Shown in pieces: positions 26,007 to 34,799 of a stretch of DNA of 64,000 bases. The DNA lies in NCBI GenBank assembly GCA_934140285.1, contig CAKPBI010000002.1:132829-196828 (forward strand). Direction: 5' to 3'. Origin of the DNA: an uncultured Bacilli bacterium (GTDB lineage: Bacteria; Bacillota_I; Bacilli_A; ML615J-28; CAG-313). The notes beneath the pieces were generated by a model that was not told where the DNA came from, ran no database searches, and saw only the letters and a list, made by a program, of their open reading frames with translations. The position numbers were made by a program, and so were the translations under genes. Each line of letters begins with the position of its first letter. Position 1 is the stretch's first letter.

Positions 26007-26612
26007 ATGAGAAAAATAGCTATTATTGCTTTAAGCATAGTATTTATAATGAGCATAATAGGCTGTAAGCCAAGACAAGAAAAAAAAGAGATTCTATTTA
26101 ATGCTAGATTTTATGATTTTGGTAGTTTTACTAATCTTCACGGAGAATTAAAAACTGATACGCTTAAAATTGAATTTTTAGAAACCAATAGAATTAGTGT
26201 AGTTGAATATAAAAATGAATTGTATGATCCAAATAGTTCTTCTAGTGAAAAATTTATTTATTATCCAGATGCACCAGATAATATAACTTACATTATTAAT
26301 TCACAAGAAAAAGCCAATGAAATTTTTAATAAAGAAATGGAAATTAACTATGATGAAGAAATGTTAATTTTATATCTTTTTGGATCCTTTGGCCTTTCTA
26401 TTGGATTAGAAAGTGTAGCGTTAGAAAATGAAAAGTTATATATAAATATAGATTGTACAATTCAAGAAGACCCAATTAATTATAATGGGTATTATATAAT
26501 TATTAGATTGGATAAAATAGATATAAATGATGCAGATTTTGTTTTTAAAAAAGTAGAACGTAATCATAAATATACCCTTAAAGATCTAAATTGTGAAGGA
26601 AGAAAAAAATAA
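26007..26612 (+). CDS. Lipoprotein B
   Basis: A 201-aa lipoprotein with a hydrophobic signal peptide and lipobox SIIGC (Cys about residue 20). The C-terminal half (NSQEKANEIFNKEMEINYDEEMLILYLFGSFG ... IDCTIQEDPINYNGYYIIIRLDKI) resembles the C-terminal part of lipoprotein A and of lipoprotein D at 27.4 kb, so the three may be distant paralogs. It is immediately adjacent to lipoprotein A and cotranslated with it. No function recognised. Confidence 0.72.
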   Translation: MRKIAIIALSIVFIMSIIGCKPRQEKKEILFNARFYDFGSFTNLHGELKTDTLKIEFLETNRISVVEYKNELYDPNSSSSEKFIYYPDAPDNITYIINSQEKANEIFNKEMEINYDEEMLILYLFGSFGLSIGLESVALENEKLYINIDCTIQEDPINYNGYYIIIRLDKIDINDADFVFKKVERNHKYTLKDLNCEGRKK

Positions 26613-26662
26613 ATATAATCTTAAAATTTATAACAGTTACTTTATTAATTTTATTTAACATA

Positions 26663-26826
26663 TAAACCATATACTGATGATGGATTTATAATGATAAACA
26701 GCATATGGGAGTGTTGCATGAAACTGTATTTAGCGTTAATGCGTATAATCAAAGAGTAATAAGGCCATAGTATACGGCTAAAAGTATACTAATTAAACTC
26801 TAAAAATGAAAGGAGCTGAAAGTAAA
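26663..26826 (+). repeat. Leader cassette copy 2 (hairpin, sORF, hairpin) before lipoprotein C
   Basis: A hairpin CCATAT-CTG / CAG-ATATGG precedes a short ORF at 26718-26759 encoding MKLYLALMRIIKE. It is followed by a perfect 7-bp hairpin AGTATAC / GTATACT and an ATGAAAGGAG box that forms the RBS. The downstream part from the ORF to the box is closely related to copy 3. Confidence 0.55.
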
Positions 26827-27432
26827 ATGAAAAGAATAATTATATTGTTAATATTATCTATTTTTAGCATAACCTTAGTAGGATGTAAAGAAACTAATAA
26901 GAAGGTAAAAATAGATTTTAATAAAGATGATGTATCTAAGATAGTAGAAGTAGATAAGGGAACTACAATCACTGCTGATATAATACCTTTTGAGATTGAA
27001 ATAGAAAATATCGAATTATACTATGATAAAACTAAAAATAAAAAGTATGATGGAGAAAAAATTAATACCGATACTACTATTTATATAATCGAAAAAGAAA
27101 ATACTGAGGTTAAGTATGATGAAGAACAACTAAAAAAAGATTATTTAGCATACGCAATATCTCTTGGAGAAAAGAGTCTAACAATCAATGATGTAAGAGT
27201 ATTAAATTATTATGGGCAATACAATAATTCTTTTATCGTAAAAATGGATAGAGGAGCATATCAAGTATTTACATATGTAACATTCCCAGAATTAAAAATT
27301 GAGTTTGAATTTTCAGATACCAACACACCACTTGTTTATAATGCAGGAGAGTTTTATGAATTATCAAATGCTTATTATAGTGGAGTACTTACAAAAGATA
27401 ATTTAATTGAACTACAAGAAAAATTAAAATAA
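26827..27432 (+). CDS. Lipoprotein C
   Basis: A 201-aa lipoprotein with signal peptide and lipobox LVGC (Cys about residue 20). The middle is Lys/Glu/Asp-rich. The C-terminal part contains LNYYGQYNNSFIV and FYELSNAYYSGVLTKDNLIELQ, two motifs that also occur in lipoprotein E (28.3 kb) but in reverse order. This suggests a repeating NYYGxY / FYxLxxAY-LT-DL unit known from gut Bacillota surface proteins. The start at 26827 is used instead of the in-frame ATG at 26806, which lies in the RBS box. Confidence 0.72.
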   Translation: MKRIIILLILSIFSITLVGCKETNKKVKIDFNKDDVSKIVEVDKGTTITADIIPFEIEIENIELYYDKTKNKKYDGEKINTDTTIYIIEKENTEVKYDEEQLKKDYLAYAISLGEKSLTINDVRVLNYYGQYNNSFIVKMDRGAYQVFTYVTFPELKIEFEFSDTNTPLVYNAGEFYELSNAYYSGVLTKDNLIELQEKLK

Positions 27433-27445
27433 AGATGGTGAAAAA

Positions 27446-28147
27446 ATGAAAAAAATATTAATGACATGTTTGATGTTAGTTATTGTATCTGTGATGGTTG
27501 GATGTAGTAAAACAAATAATAGTTTAAAAGAACGAAAATGTACACAACTTGATAAAATATATGAAGAATTAGATTATAAAGAATATAGCTTAAGCAACTG
27601 GAATTTGATAATTAATTATATTGACGAATGCAAATCAAAAATTAAGTTATGTAATGAAAAAAATCAAATTAATAAAATATATGATGAAACTATTACAAAA
27701 ATACACGAAATAAATAAAAACCCTGATAAATTTAATGTTTTAGATTTCAAAGAAGTGGTTTATAATGGATATGCAAATTTTGGTGATTATAAAAAAATCC
27801 ATATTATTGACAATTATAATGAACTTATTGCATTATTTAGTAATATAAGTATTTTTGGTGTTGATAATAAAAATTTCGTTATTGAAAATTACACATCTGA
27901 TTTTTTTAGAGATAAAATTATTTTGGTTTACTTTTACTATGGCCAAAGTAGCAATATTAAAAGGTATATAAATGAAGTATCAAAATGTAATAATATTATT
28001 AAAGTTCAAATGAATGCAGAACTATATGGAAATTCTTTAAATGATGATATATTTGTTATACCATTTATTATAGAATTTAATAAAAATGATATTTCATTAG
28101 AATGTGATATAGAATTATATGAGAAATATATTGTATTTAAAAAATAA
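27446..28147 (+). CDS. Lipoprotein D
   Basis: A 233-aa lipoprotein with lipobox MVGC (Cys about residue 20). Residues 25-100 are predicted helical and charged (KIYEELDYKEYSL...); the second half (NYNELIALFSN ... DKIILVYFYYGQSSNIKRYINEV) is beta-rich and similar in pattern to lipoproteins A and B. It begins 13 bases after lipoprotein C, with GATGGTG as a weak RBS. It has no recognised domain and an extremely low GC content. Confidence 0.7.
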   Translation: MKKILMTCLMLVIVSVMVGCSKTNNSLKERKCTQLDKIYEELDYKEYSLSNWNLIINYIDECKSKIKLCNEKNQINKIYDETITKIHEINKNPDKFNVLDFKEVVYNGYANFGDYKKIHIIDNYNELIALFSNISIFGVDNKNFVIENYTSDFFRDKIILVYFYYGQSSNIKRYINEVSKCNNIIKVQMNAELYGNSLNDDIFVIPFIIEFNKNDISLECDIELYEKYIVFKK

Positions 28148-28151
28148 TTAT

Positions 28152-28291
28152 ATTTGAGTGAAACTACCAAAAACTTACTCAAATCCATATATTTAGTGTT
28201 AATGTGGATAATCAAAGAGTAATAAGGTCATAGTATGCGGCCCAAAGTATACTAATTAAAATCTAAAAATGAAAGGAAATGAAAAATAAAA
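28152..28291 (+). repeat. Leader cassette copy 3 before lipoprotein E
   Basis: A hairpin TTTGAGT / ACTCAAA (28152-28183) is followed by IYLVLMWIIKE and stop (to 28222) in the same register as the other short ORFs, but the ATG is lost (codons AAA TCC ATA). A hairpin AGTATGC / GTATACT and an ATGAAAGGAA box follow. Copy 3 therefore looks decayed at its ORF start. Confidence 0.5.
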
Positions 28292-28726
28292 ATGAAAAAA
28301 ATAATTGTATTATTTATGATGCTTATATTAAGTGTTACCATTGTTGGATGTAATGGTAAAAGTAATAATGGTAAGTTTTACAATCTAGAAGAAGCTTATG
28401 CGAATGAATGGCTTACAGAGTCGGATTTACAAAAAATTGCATCATTATATAATGATCAAATTCAATCAGAATTATCAGATCAAAAACTAGAAAAAAAACT
28501 AAAAAGTGTTTATTTAAAAGAATTAAAAAACAAGGTTTCAGAAGCAAAAATTGAAGATATACATATAAAAAATTATTATGGAACGTATGGAAAATGTTAT
28601 GTTGTTGATATTTTTGATGATTGCATATGTTACGATCTTTATTTTGTTAAAGAAAAAGAAATAGGTAATGTTATATTTCAAAACTACTGTTCTCGTTGTA
28701 TTTTAGTATTTTATAGTCAAAATTAA
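28292..28726 (+). CDS. Lipoprotein E
   Basis: A 144-aa lipoprotein with lipobox IVGC (Cys about residue 20). The mature part begins with FYNLEEAYANEWLTESDLQKIASLYN, then a helical linker, then IHIKNYYGTYGKCYVVDIF. Both motifs are shared with lipoprotein C. Such FYxLxEAYxxxWLTxxDL / YYGxY units are widespread in secreted proteins of gut Bacillota, but have no known function. It ends in a small Cys cluster (NYCSRC). Confidence 0.72.
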   Translation: MKKIIVLFMMLILSVTIVGCNGKSNNGKFYNLEEAYANEWLTESDLQKIASLYNDQIQSELSDQKLEKKLKSVYLKELKNKVSEAKIEDIHIKNYYGTYGKCYVVDIFDDCICYDLYFVKEKEIGNVIFQNYCSRCILVFYSQN

Positions 28727-28737
28727 TTAGAAATAAA

Positions 28738-28899
28738 CTAATATAAACATTTGTTCATCTTATATTAGATTATAATAATAAAAAATAACATATGAATCTA
28801 CTACATGAAACTGTATTTAGTGTTAATGTTGGTAATCAAAGTATAATTAGGAACGAAATAGGTTAATTGAAGAAAAAATGAAAGGAAATAAGAATTAAA
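28738..28899 (+). repeat. Leader cassette copy 4 before lipoprotein F
   Basis: A perfect 9-bp hairpin CTAATATAA / TTATATTAG (28738-28768) precedes a short ORF at 28805-28846 encoding MKLYLVLMLVIKV. The second hairpin of copies 2 and 3 is not conserved, but the ATGAAAGGAA box before the gene is present. Confidence 0.5.
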
Positions 28900-29721
28900 G
28901 TGAAAAAGGTTTTTGGTATATTTATAACATGTATGATAATATCATTAATGGTTAGTTGTAACAAAAATAACATAAAAAATGATAAATTAAAATGGGACAA
29001 TGAGCATGCATTATATGCAATTGTTAATCCTGATTTTAAAAATGAAGTTTTAGATAATGTTGACAATATGTTTTCAGAACTAAGTTATAAAAAAGTATAT
29101 ATTGTTGGAAAGAACTATGATTCTAGTGAAACATTATTATTACTTTTTATATTAAATGATAATGATAACCTTGATACATTTAGGAAAGAAGTATTAAAAA
29201 ATGAAACAATTGATTATGTTTATGGTAGTATAGATTTGCCATTTGATACAGTTGATACCCGCTATATGGAATGCGAAAAAACCAAAATAGCAATAGGCGA
29301 AGAAACACAAATACGTATCAAGGGATCAAAAAAATTTCATATGCAACAGTTTAGTTATAATAGTTTTATGGTTAAGCCTAAAAAAGTAGAAAATACTAAA
29401 TATAAAATTTCAGATTTTCCAGATATTAACTTGAAAAAAATTGAAAAATCTGAAAATGGATGGTTAACTTTTGAGCTAAAAACTGAGGATTATTTTAATG
29501 TAATAAAAGCAATCGATAAAATCTCAAGATTAGAAATAATGGAAAAAGTTAACTTTGACAGAAGTAATGTATTTTTAATACCACCTGTAACTTGGACTAT
29601 TTCGGATAAAACCATAGTTGAATCAACAATTAATGGTAATACAGTTACCGTTAAGGGATTATCAAAAGGTAAAGTAGTTGTCGAGTATGATGGAGTAAAA
29701 ATAGAAATAGTAGTTGAATAG
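28900..29721 (+). CDS. Lipoprotein F with C-terminal Ig-like (BIG2-type) domain
   Basis: A 273-aa lipoprotein starting at GTG, with lipobox MVSC (Cys about residue 20). The N-terminal half is unrecognised. The C-terminal ~60 residues (PPVTWTISDKTIVESTINGNTVTVKGLSKGKVVVEYDG) have the WT-S-D...V--G--V-G---G pattern of bacterial Ig-like domain 2, common in surface adhesins. The M64 protease gene follows after 17 bases and probably shares the transcript. Confidence 0.72.
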   Translation: MKKVFGIFITCMIISLMVSCNKNNIKNDKLKWDNEHALYAIVNPDFKNEVLDNVDNMFSELSYKKVYIVGKNYDSSETLLLLFILNDNDNLDTFRKEVLKNETIDYVYGSIDLPFDTVDTRYMECEKTKIAIGEETQIRIKGSKKFHMQQFSYNSFMVKPKKVENTKYKISDFPDINLKKIEKSENGWLTFELKTEDYFNVIKAIDKISRLEIMEKVNFDRSNVFLIPPVTWTISDKTIVESTINGNTVTVKGLSKGKVVVEYDGVKIEIVVE

Positions 29722-29738
29722 TTAAAGGAGGAGAATAA

Positions 29739-32700
29739 ATGAACAAAAATTATGGAATTAGTGTAATTTTAAAAAAAATTATTGCAGGCGCCTGTATTTT
29801 GATTATTGGTATAGCAATTTTAAGTTTTAATAATGTAATTGTTAATGCTTCTAAAGTAAATAATGAATTAATTATTAATGAAAAAACATCAAAAGAATCC
29901 TATTTGAGTGTATTTTATTCCGATGGCACAATGGGAATGATTGTTGATGAAACTTCCACTAATGATGAATTATCTTCTGCAACATTATCATATGAGAATT
30001 TAAATAAAAAATTGGTTATGTCTAGTGGAAAACCAGATGATCAAAGCATTGTTGTAGTGTTTTTAGGAGAAGGTTTTACCACTGAAGAACAAGAATTATT
30101 TTTAAACAAAGTTGAAGAAGCAGCAAATTATATGGTTACAGTTGAACCATTTAATTATTTTAAAGATTATTTAACTGTTTATGCAGTTCATTGTATTTCT
30201 AAAGAATCAGGTATAAGCGGTGAAATAGATGGCAAATTTGCTTGTTATGATTCTGCAGGAAACCCTGCAACAAATAAGTGTACTCCTAATAATGGAACAT
30301 TTAGATGTTCACATGGAAAAGATACTTTTTTTAATGCATACTATGCATGGAGAGATTCTGCCAAAAGAGTTATTTTAGAAATGGCAAGTTCCGATAGAAA
30401 TAAGGCAAGAAACATAGCTCTTGCTGCCTCATCATCAACTAATATGGTACAAATAATAGCAAACTCTGCTATGGATGGAGGCACAGCACAGGTGGCGGGA
30501 AATAATCAAGCTCTAGGTGTTGCTTTAACATCTATAAATACTTCATCAGAAGATTCTAGTTGGAAATCAGTTATTATGCACGAATTTGGACATTCATTTG
30601 GTGGATTAGGAGATGAGTATTGGAACGGAATTATACCATCTGAATATCCAAATATAACAAAAAATAGTGATCCGAACACAGTTAAATGGAAGCAATGGAT
30701 TGGATATAATAATGTAGGAATTTATCCTTTCTCTGAATCAGAATTAGACGATGATTCAGATCAAACAAAAGAAATATGGTATAGGCCTCACCAAAATTGT
30801 TTAATGAGGTATATAAATAGGCCTTTTTGTTCAGTTTGTCAGCATGAATTAATTTTTAAATTGTCAAATATAATTGGATTACAACTATTCAATACAACCA
30901 ATATTGAGGAAAAGTATATTTCTATAGATCGGTTAAATTTAGATGTAACAGGAAAATTTGATATTCCATCAGTAATTAATGGGCGAATAGTTTCTATAAT
31001 AGGTAATTCTGCTTTCAAAGAATGCAAAAAAATTACGAGTGTTACTATTCCAAGTAGTGTAAAGTATATTGATCCAAGTGCATTTGAAGGATGCACAAAC
31101 TTACAAAGTGTTGTTTTATCAAATGAATTAACATCAATAGGAAATTCAGTCTTTAAGGGATGCACAAGTTTGAGCATGATTGACATTCCAAGTAGTGTAA
31201 AATACATTGATCCAAATGCATTTGAAAATTGCACATCGTTACAACGAGTATATTTTTTTGGTAAATTAATTAGTATTGGTACCTCAGCTTTTAAAGGATG
31301 TACTAGTTTAGATAGCCTCTCTATTCCAAATTGTGTAACAAACATCGATTCAAATGCTTTTGAGAATTGTACATCGTTAGAAAGTGTAACTTTATCTAAT
31401 TCATTAACAAGTATAGGAACTTCAGTCTTTAAAGGATGTTACAAATTAACAAGCATAACTATTCCTGATACTGTAACAAACATTGATCCAAATGCCTTTG
31501 AGAATTGTACATCGTTAGAAAGTGTAGCTTTATCTAATTCATTAACAAGTATAGGAACTTCAGTTTTTAAAGGTTGTACTAGTTTAAGAGGAATCACTAT
31601 TCCAAATAGTGTAACAAATATTGATTCAAATGCTTTTGAAGGTTGTACAAGATTGAAAGAAGTAACCCTATCTAATACTTTACATGCTATAGGAACTCAA
31701 GCCTTTAAAGATTGTACTAGATTATCATCTATAATATTCCCAAGTAGTGTTCAATACATTGATGATGAAGCATTTAAAAATTGTTCAGCTTTATCTTTAG
31801 TTACTGTAAATAGAGAAATATCAGATATTACTAATCTTGGTGAAAATGTATTTGAAGGTACTCGTACTAACCTCCAAATAGTTGTACCAACCAACAGAAT
31901 AGCTGAATATAAAAACAAAGTATACTGGTCAAGTTATCGTAATAAAATAATACCATCAGGTCAATACTCTGAACTAACACTAAATTGTGAAAGTAATTTA
32001 AGTAACATAGTTAACTTAAATCAATCTTATAATAAACTATATAAATTAAATGTCAATTGTTCAAAAGCATACAAATTTAATGTAACTTCAACAATAGATG
32101 TTATTATAATTGTTTATGATATCAATATGAATGTGCTAAGTAATAGTTGTAATATCGCAACCCCATTCTTATCATGTGGTACATACTACATATCACTTGA
32201 ATTTGTTGATCCAAATGGAGCAGGAAGCTTTGAAATGTTAACATCCTTAAGATGGACTAGTGCTGACATTCAATTATTAAGTGGAGTAAATGAAATAAAA
32301 AATAGTATGCATTTAAATAATGAAAATGTATATCATTGTAAATATTATTACAATAATAACCAAGGAGCAGGCTTTTATAAGATTAGTTTAAATACTGGAA
32401 GTAATATAGCTTATCCTGAAGGAACAATGAAAATATATTCTGATTCTAGTAGAACAACTATTCTTAATCGATATGGAACAACCGGAATCAATAAACAAGC
32501 TATAACAGATAGTAATGAAAATGAACTATACTTATATCTACCTGAAGGAAGAAGTTATATCGATATTGTTCTTCCACTTACAACTTATTCATCAATTAGT
32601 TTAACCATTGAACAAGTAGAATCAAATAATCTAAATTATTTAAATACCCTTTCAAGTACTTGCTTAGATGAAATATTTGCGAATAAAACATTACCAATCT

Positions 32701-33614
32701 ATTTTGAAGAAGTAATTATCAGTCATCGTTCTACCATCCAACTAGATATAATGACAAATGGAACTATTACAGATAATATTCCTGTTTACATTATGAGTAA
32801 AGAAAAAGAAAATGGTTATGATATTGGAGTAGAAATTTATAGATTAAAACTAAAGTTAAGAGACTACATCACTAAATCTGATAGAGGTCCAGTATTTACA
32901 ACTATCTTAGATCCTGGAACATACTATATTGGATACATCGGAAACAACAATAATGTAAGTATTAATTTAGTGGTAAAAAGACTTGTAAATCAAGAACTAA
33001 ACATAAATGGAACCTTGGTTGCAGACCCCACTAATGATTTAGGTTTTATCGCAGGAAGCGAAGTAACCTTAAATGGAGGAAGCTTTAGAGGTAATACAAT
33101 AACTGAAGGCTTTACAAGACATCTATATTTAATGGTTGAAAATGTTTTAGAAGAACCAATGTCAAGATTAGAATATGACTGGTATTCAAGTAATGAAAAT
33201 GCGGCTAAAGTAACAGCTTATGGTACAGTACTTGCATTGAACGTAAATGCTGATATTGATGTTACTATCTACGCCGTACAAAAAGATGAACCATCAAGAG
33301 TATACCGAACAACATTCACCATCAAGAAAGAAACAGAAACTGATCCAATCTTTATATCTTGTGAAATGTCATACTCCTATGCACAAGAAAATGGAAATTA
33401 CACCTTAGAACTAGATTTTAGTAATAGTCCATATCCAATGATTCAATACTATAATTGGAGTATAGATGTACCAAATCAAGAAAATAATATTTCAGTATCA
33501 ATGAATTATTTTGGTGTTATTACTTCTTCAGGAATAGGATATGTTGTATTAACAGGAGTATATACAATTAATCCTAGAGTTACAATTACCATTACTTTAA
33601 CAATAACTGAATAG
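29739..33614 (+). CDS. Secreted M64-family metallopeptidase with BspA-type LRR region
   Basis: A large (1291 aa) exported protein. A signal or membrane segment occupies residues ~12-36. The IgA-protease-like M64 domain spans about 95-375: VVFLGEGFTTEEQELF and then the zinc motif HEFGHSFGGLGDEY (His281, Glu282, His285, Asp292), with Cys-rich ends. About residues 410-707 form roughly a dozen BspA-type leucine-rich repeats (FKGCTSL--I-IP-SV--ID--AFENC). The C-terminal ~580 residues are beta-rich, with an Ig-like segment (YDWYSSNENAAKVTAYGTV). No LPXTG or terminal membrane anchor is visible. It begins with AAAGGAGGAG. Likely attacks or binds host or dietary glycoproteins; that is inference. Confidence 0.88.
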   Translation: MNKNYGISVILKKIIAGACILIIGIAILSFNNVIVNASKVNNELIINEKTSKESYLSVFYSDGTMGMIVDETSTNDELSSATLSYENLNKKLVMSSGKPDDQSIVVVFLGEGFTTEEQELFLNKVEEAANYMVTVEPFNYFKDYLTVYAVHCISKESGISGEIDGKFACYDSAGNPATNKCTPNNGTFRCSHGKDTFFNAYYAWRDSAKRVILEMASSDRNKARNIALAASSSTNMVQIIANSAMDGGTAQVAGNNQALGVALTSINTSSEDSSWKSVIMHEFGHSFGGLGDEYWNGIIPSEYPNITKNSDPNTVKWKQWIGYNNVGIYPFSESELDDDSDQTKEIWYRPHQNCLMRYINRPFCSVCQHELIFKLSNIIGLQLFNTTNIEEKYISIDRLNLDVTGKFDIPSVINGRIVSIIGNSAFKECKKITSVTIPSSVKYIDPSAFEGCTNLQSVVLSNELTSIGNSVFKGCTSLSMIDIPSSVKYIDPNAFENCTSLQRVYFFGKLISIGTSAFKGCTSLDSLSIPNCVTNIDSNAFENCTSLESVTLSNSLTSIGTSVFKGCYKLTSITIPDTVTNIDPNAFENCTSLESVALSNSLTSIGTSVFKGCTSLRGITIPNSVTNIDSNAFEGCTRLKEVTLSNTLHAIGTQAFKDCTRLSSIIFPSSVQYIDDEAFKNCSALSLVTVNREISDITNLGENVFEGTRTNLQIVVPTNRIAEYKNKVYWSSYRNKIIPSGQYSELTLNCESNLSNIVNLNQSYNKLYKLNVNCSKAYKFNVTSTIDVIIIVYDINMNVLSNSCNIATPFLSCGTYYISLEFVDPNGAGSFEMLTSLRWTSADIQLLSGVNEIKNSMHLNNENVYHCKYYYNNNQGAGFYKISLNTGSNIAYPEGTMKIYSDSSRTTILNRYGTTGINKQAITDSNENELYLYLPEGRSYIDIVLPLTTYSSISLTIEQVESNNLNYLNTLSSTCLDEIFANKTLPIYFEEVIISHRSTIQLDIMTNGTITDNIPVYIMSKEKENGYDIGVEIYRLKLKLRDYITKSDRGPVFTTILDPGTYYIGYIGNNNNVSINLVVKRLVNQELNINGTLVADPTNDLGFIAGSEVTLNGGSFRGNTITEGFTRHLYLMVENVLEEPMSRLEYDWYSSNENAAKVTAYGTVLALNVNADIDVTIYAVQKDEPSRVYRTTFTIKKETETDPIFISCEMSYSYAQENGNYTLELDFSNSPYPMIQYYNWSIDVPNQENNISVSMNYFGVITSSGIGYVVLTGVYTINPRVTITITLTITE

Positions 33615-33626
33615 AATATTGTTTGT

Positions 33627-33667
33627 AAAAAACGTAAGCACAAAAAAATGTGTTTACGTTTTTTCTT
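33627..33667 (+). terminator. Rho-independent terminator after the M64 protease
   Basis: Long stem AAAACGTAAGCACA / TGTGTTTACGTTTT (one G-U) with TTTTCTT tail. Confidence 0.92.
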
Positions 33668-33779
33668 ATGTTATTAAAAAATATAATTATCTAAATTATG
33701 ATTTTTAAATTAAAAAGTATAATGTAATAATTACATAAATTAAATAATCAAATTAATTGGAAAAGCAAAACAATATAGC

Positions 33780-33822
33780 ATAATTATATCGATATAAAAA
33801 TATCGATTATATTAAGTATAAT
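33780..33822 (+). promoter_or_regulatory. Double ATCGAT palindrome and -10 upstream of the SDR gene
   Basis: TATATCGATATAAAAATATC contains two ATCGAT palindromes that also pair with each other across a short A-rich gap. A TATAAT lies at 33817-33822. It may be an operator or simply AT-rich symmetry. Confidence 0.3.
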
Positions 33823-33861
33823 AACTAACACAAAGTTAAATATTCCAAAGGAGGTATAATA

Positions 33862-34635
33862 ATGGAATTTAAAGGTAAAGTTATAATTGTAACAGGTGCA
33901 AGTAGTGGAATGGGTAGAGAATTATCACTACAATTTGCTAAAGAAGGAGCAACAGTAGTAGCTGTAGCAAGAAGAGCAGAAAGACTAGAAGAAATCAGTA
34001 AGATTGCTAAAGATGAAAACTATGCAGGAAAAATCGTTCCATATGTTGGTGATTTAGCACAAGAAGAAACTAATAATGAAATGATCGACTACACTTTCAA
34101 AACATTTGGTACTCTTGATATTTTAATTAATAATGCGGGTGTATTAGATAATTTTGCTCCTGTAGCAGAAGTTACTGATGAATGCTTTAATAAAGTAATG
34201 GCAGTTGATATGAAGGCTCCATTCTATTCAACAAGAAAAGCAGTAAATGAATTTATCAATCATAACATTAAAGGTAATATTATTAATATAGCATCAATCG
34301 CAGGTATCTGTGGTGGTAAAGCTGGTACAGCATATACTATGGCAAAACATGCTGTAATTGGCTTAACTAAGAATACTGGATTTATCTATCGTGAAAATGG
34401 TATTAGATGTAATTGTGTTTGCCCTGGTGGTATTCATACAGAAATAACAGAACCTCAAGCTTTCGCAAATGCATCAAAACGTGGACTTGCTAACGCAATG
34501 CTTGCAGCAGCATTTAAAATTCCTAGTGGATACGTAAGTGATGTAGCCGCATTAGTTTTATTCTTAGCTAGTGAAAAATCAAGCTACATTAGTGGTCAAG
34601 CAATTGCCCTTGATGGTGCGTTAACTTCATACTAA
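33862..34635 (+). CDS. Short-chain dehydrogenase/reductase
   Basis: Classical SDR oxidoreductase of 257 aa using NAD(H) or NADP(H). Seen: cofactor loop VTGASSGMGRELSLQF, NNAGV, catalytic Ser region IASIAGICGGKAGTAYTMAKHAV with the Tyr-x-x-x-Lys pair, and the C-terminal SSYISGQAIALDGA. The Arg after the second beta strand (VAVARRAERL) hints at NADPH. The gene stands alone, between two terminators, with AAAGGAGG as RBS. The family covers many alcohols and ketones; the substrate is unknown. Confidence 0.92.
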   Translation: MEFKGKVIIVTGASSGMGRELSLQFAKEGATVVAVARRAERLEEISKIAKDENYAGKIVPYVGDLAQEETNNEMIDYTFKTFGTLDILINNAGVLDNFAPVAEVTDECFNKVMAVDMKAPFYSTRKAVNEFINHNIKGNIINIASIAGICGGKAGTAYTMAKHAVIGLTKNTGFIYRENGIRCNCVCPGGIHTEITEPQAFANASKRGLANAMLAAAFKIPSGYVSDVAALVLFLASEKSSYISGQAIALDGALTSY

Positions 34636-34643
34636 AATTAAAT

Positions 34644-34681
34644 AACTTAGTAGATAAATCTTTTCTACTAAGTTTTTCTTT
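34644..34681 (+). terminator. Rho-independent terminator after the SDR gene
   Basis: Perfect 11-bp stem AACTTAGTAGA / TCTACTAAGTT with T-rich tail TTTCTTTTT. Confidence 0.9.
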
Positions 34682-34799
34682 TTAACTAATTAATAAATTT
34701 AGTATTATAAGATAGACGTAAAATATAAAATGTTATATAATATAAAAAACGAACCATTTTAAATATATATGACACTATATAAGTGTAAGAGGTAAAAAT

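Noticed and set aside
30839..31345. Long antisense frame under the LRR region of the M64 protease
   Set aside because: It is a shadow of the repetitive LRR coding sequence; there is no RBS and the sense frame explains the region.
24739..33667. Integrated element using the tRNA-Arg(CCU) 3' end as attachment site
   Set aside because: The accessory lipoprotein/protease region begins just after the tRNA, but I find no direct repeat of the tRNA 3' end near its right edge, no integrase and no phage genes between 24.8 and 33.7 kb.
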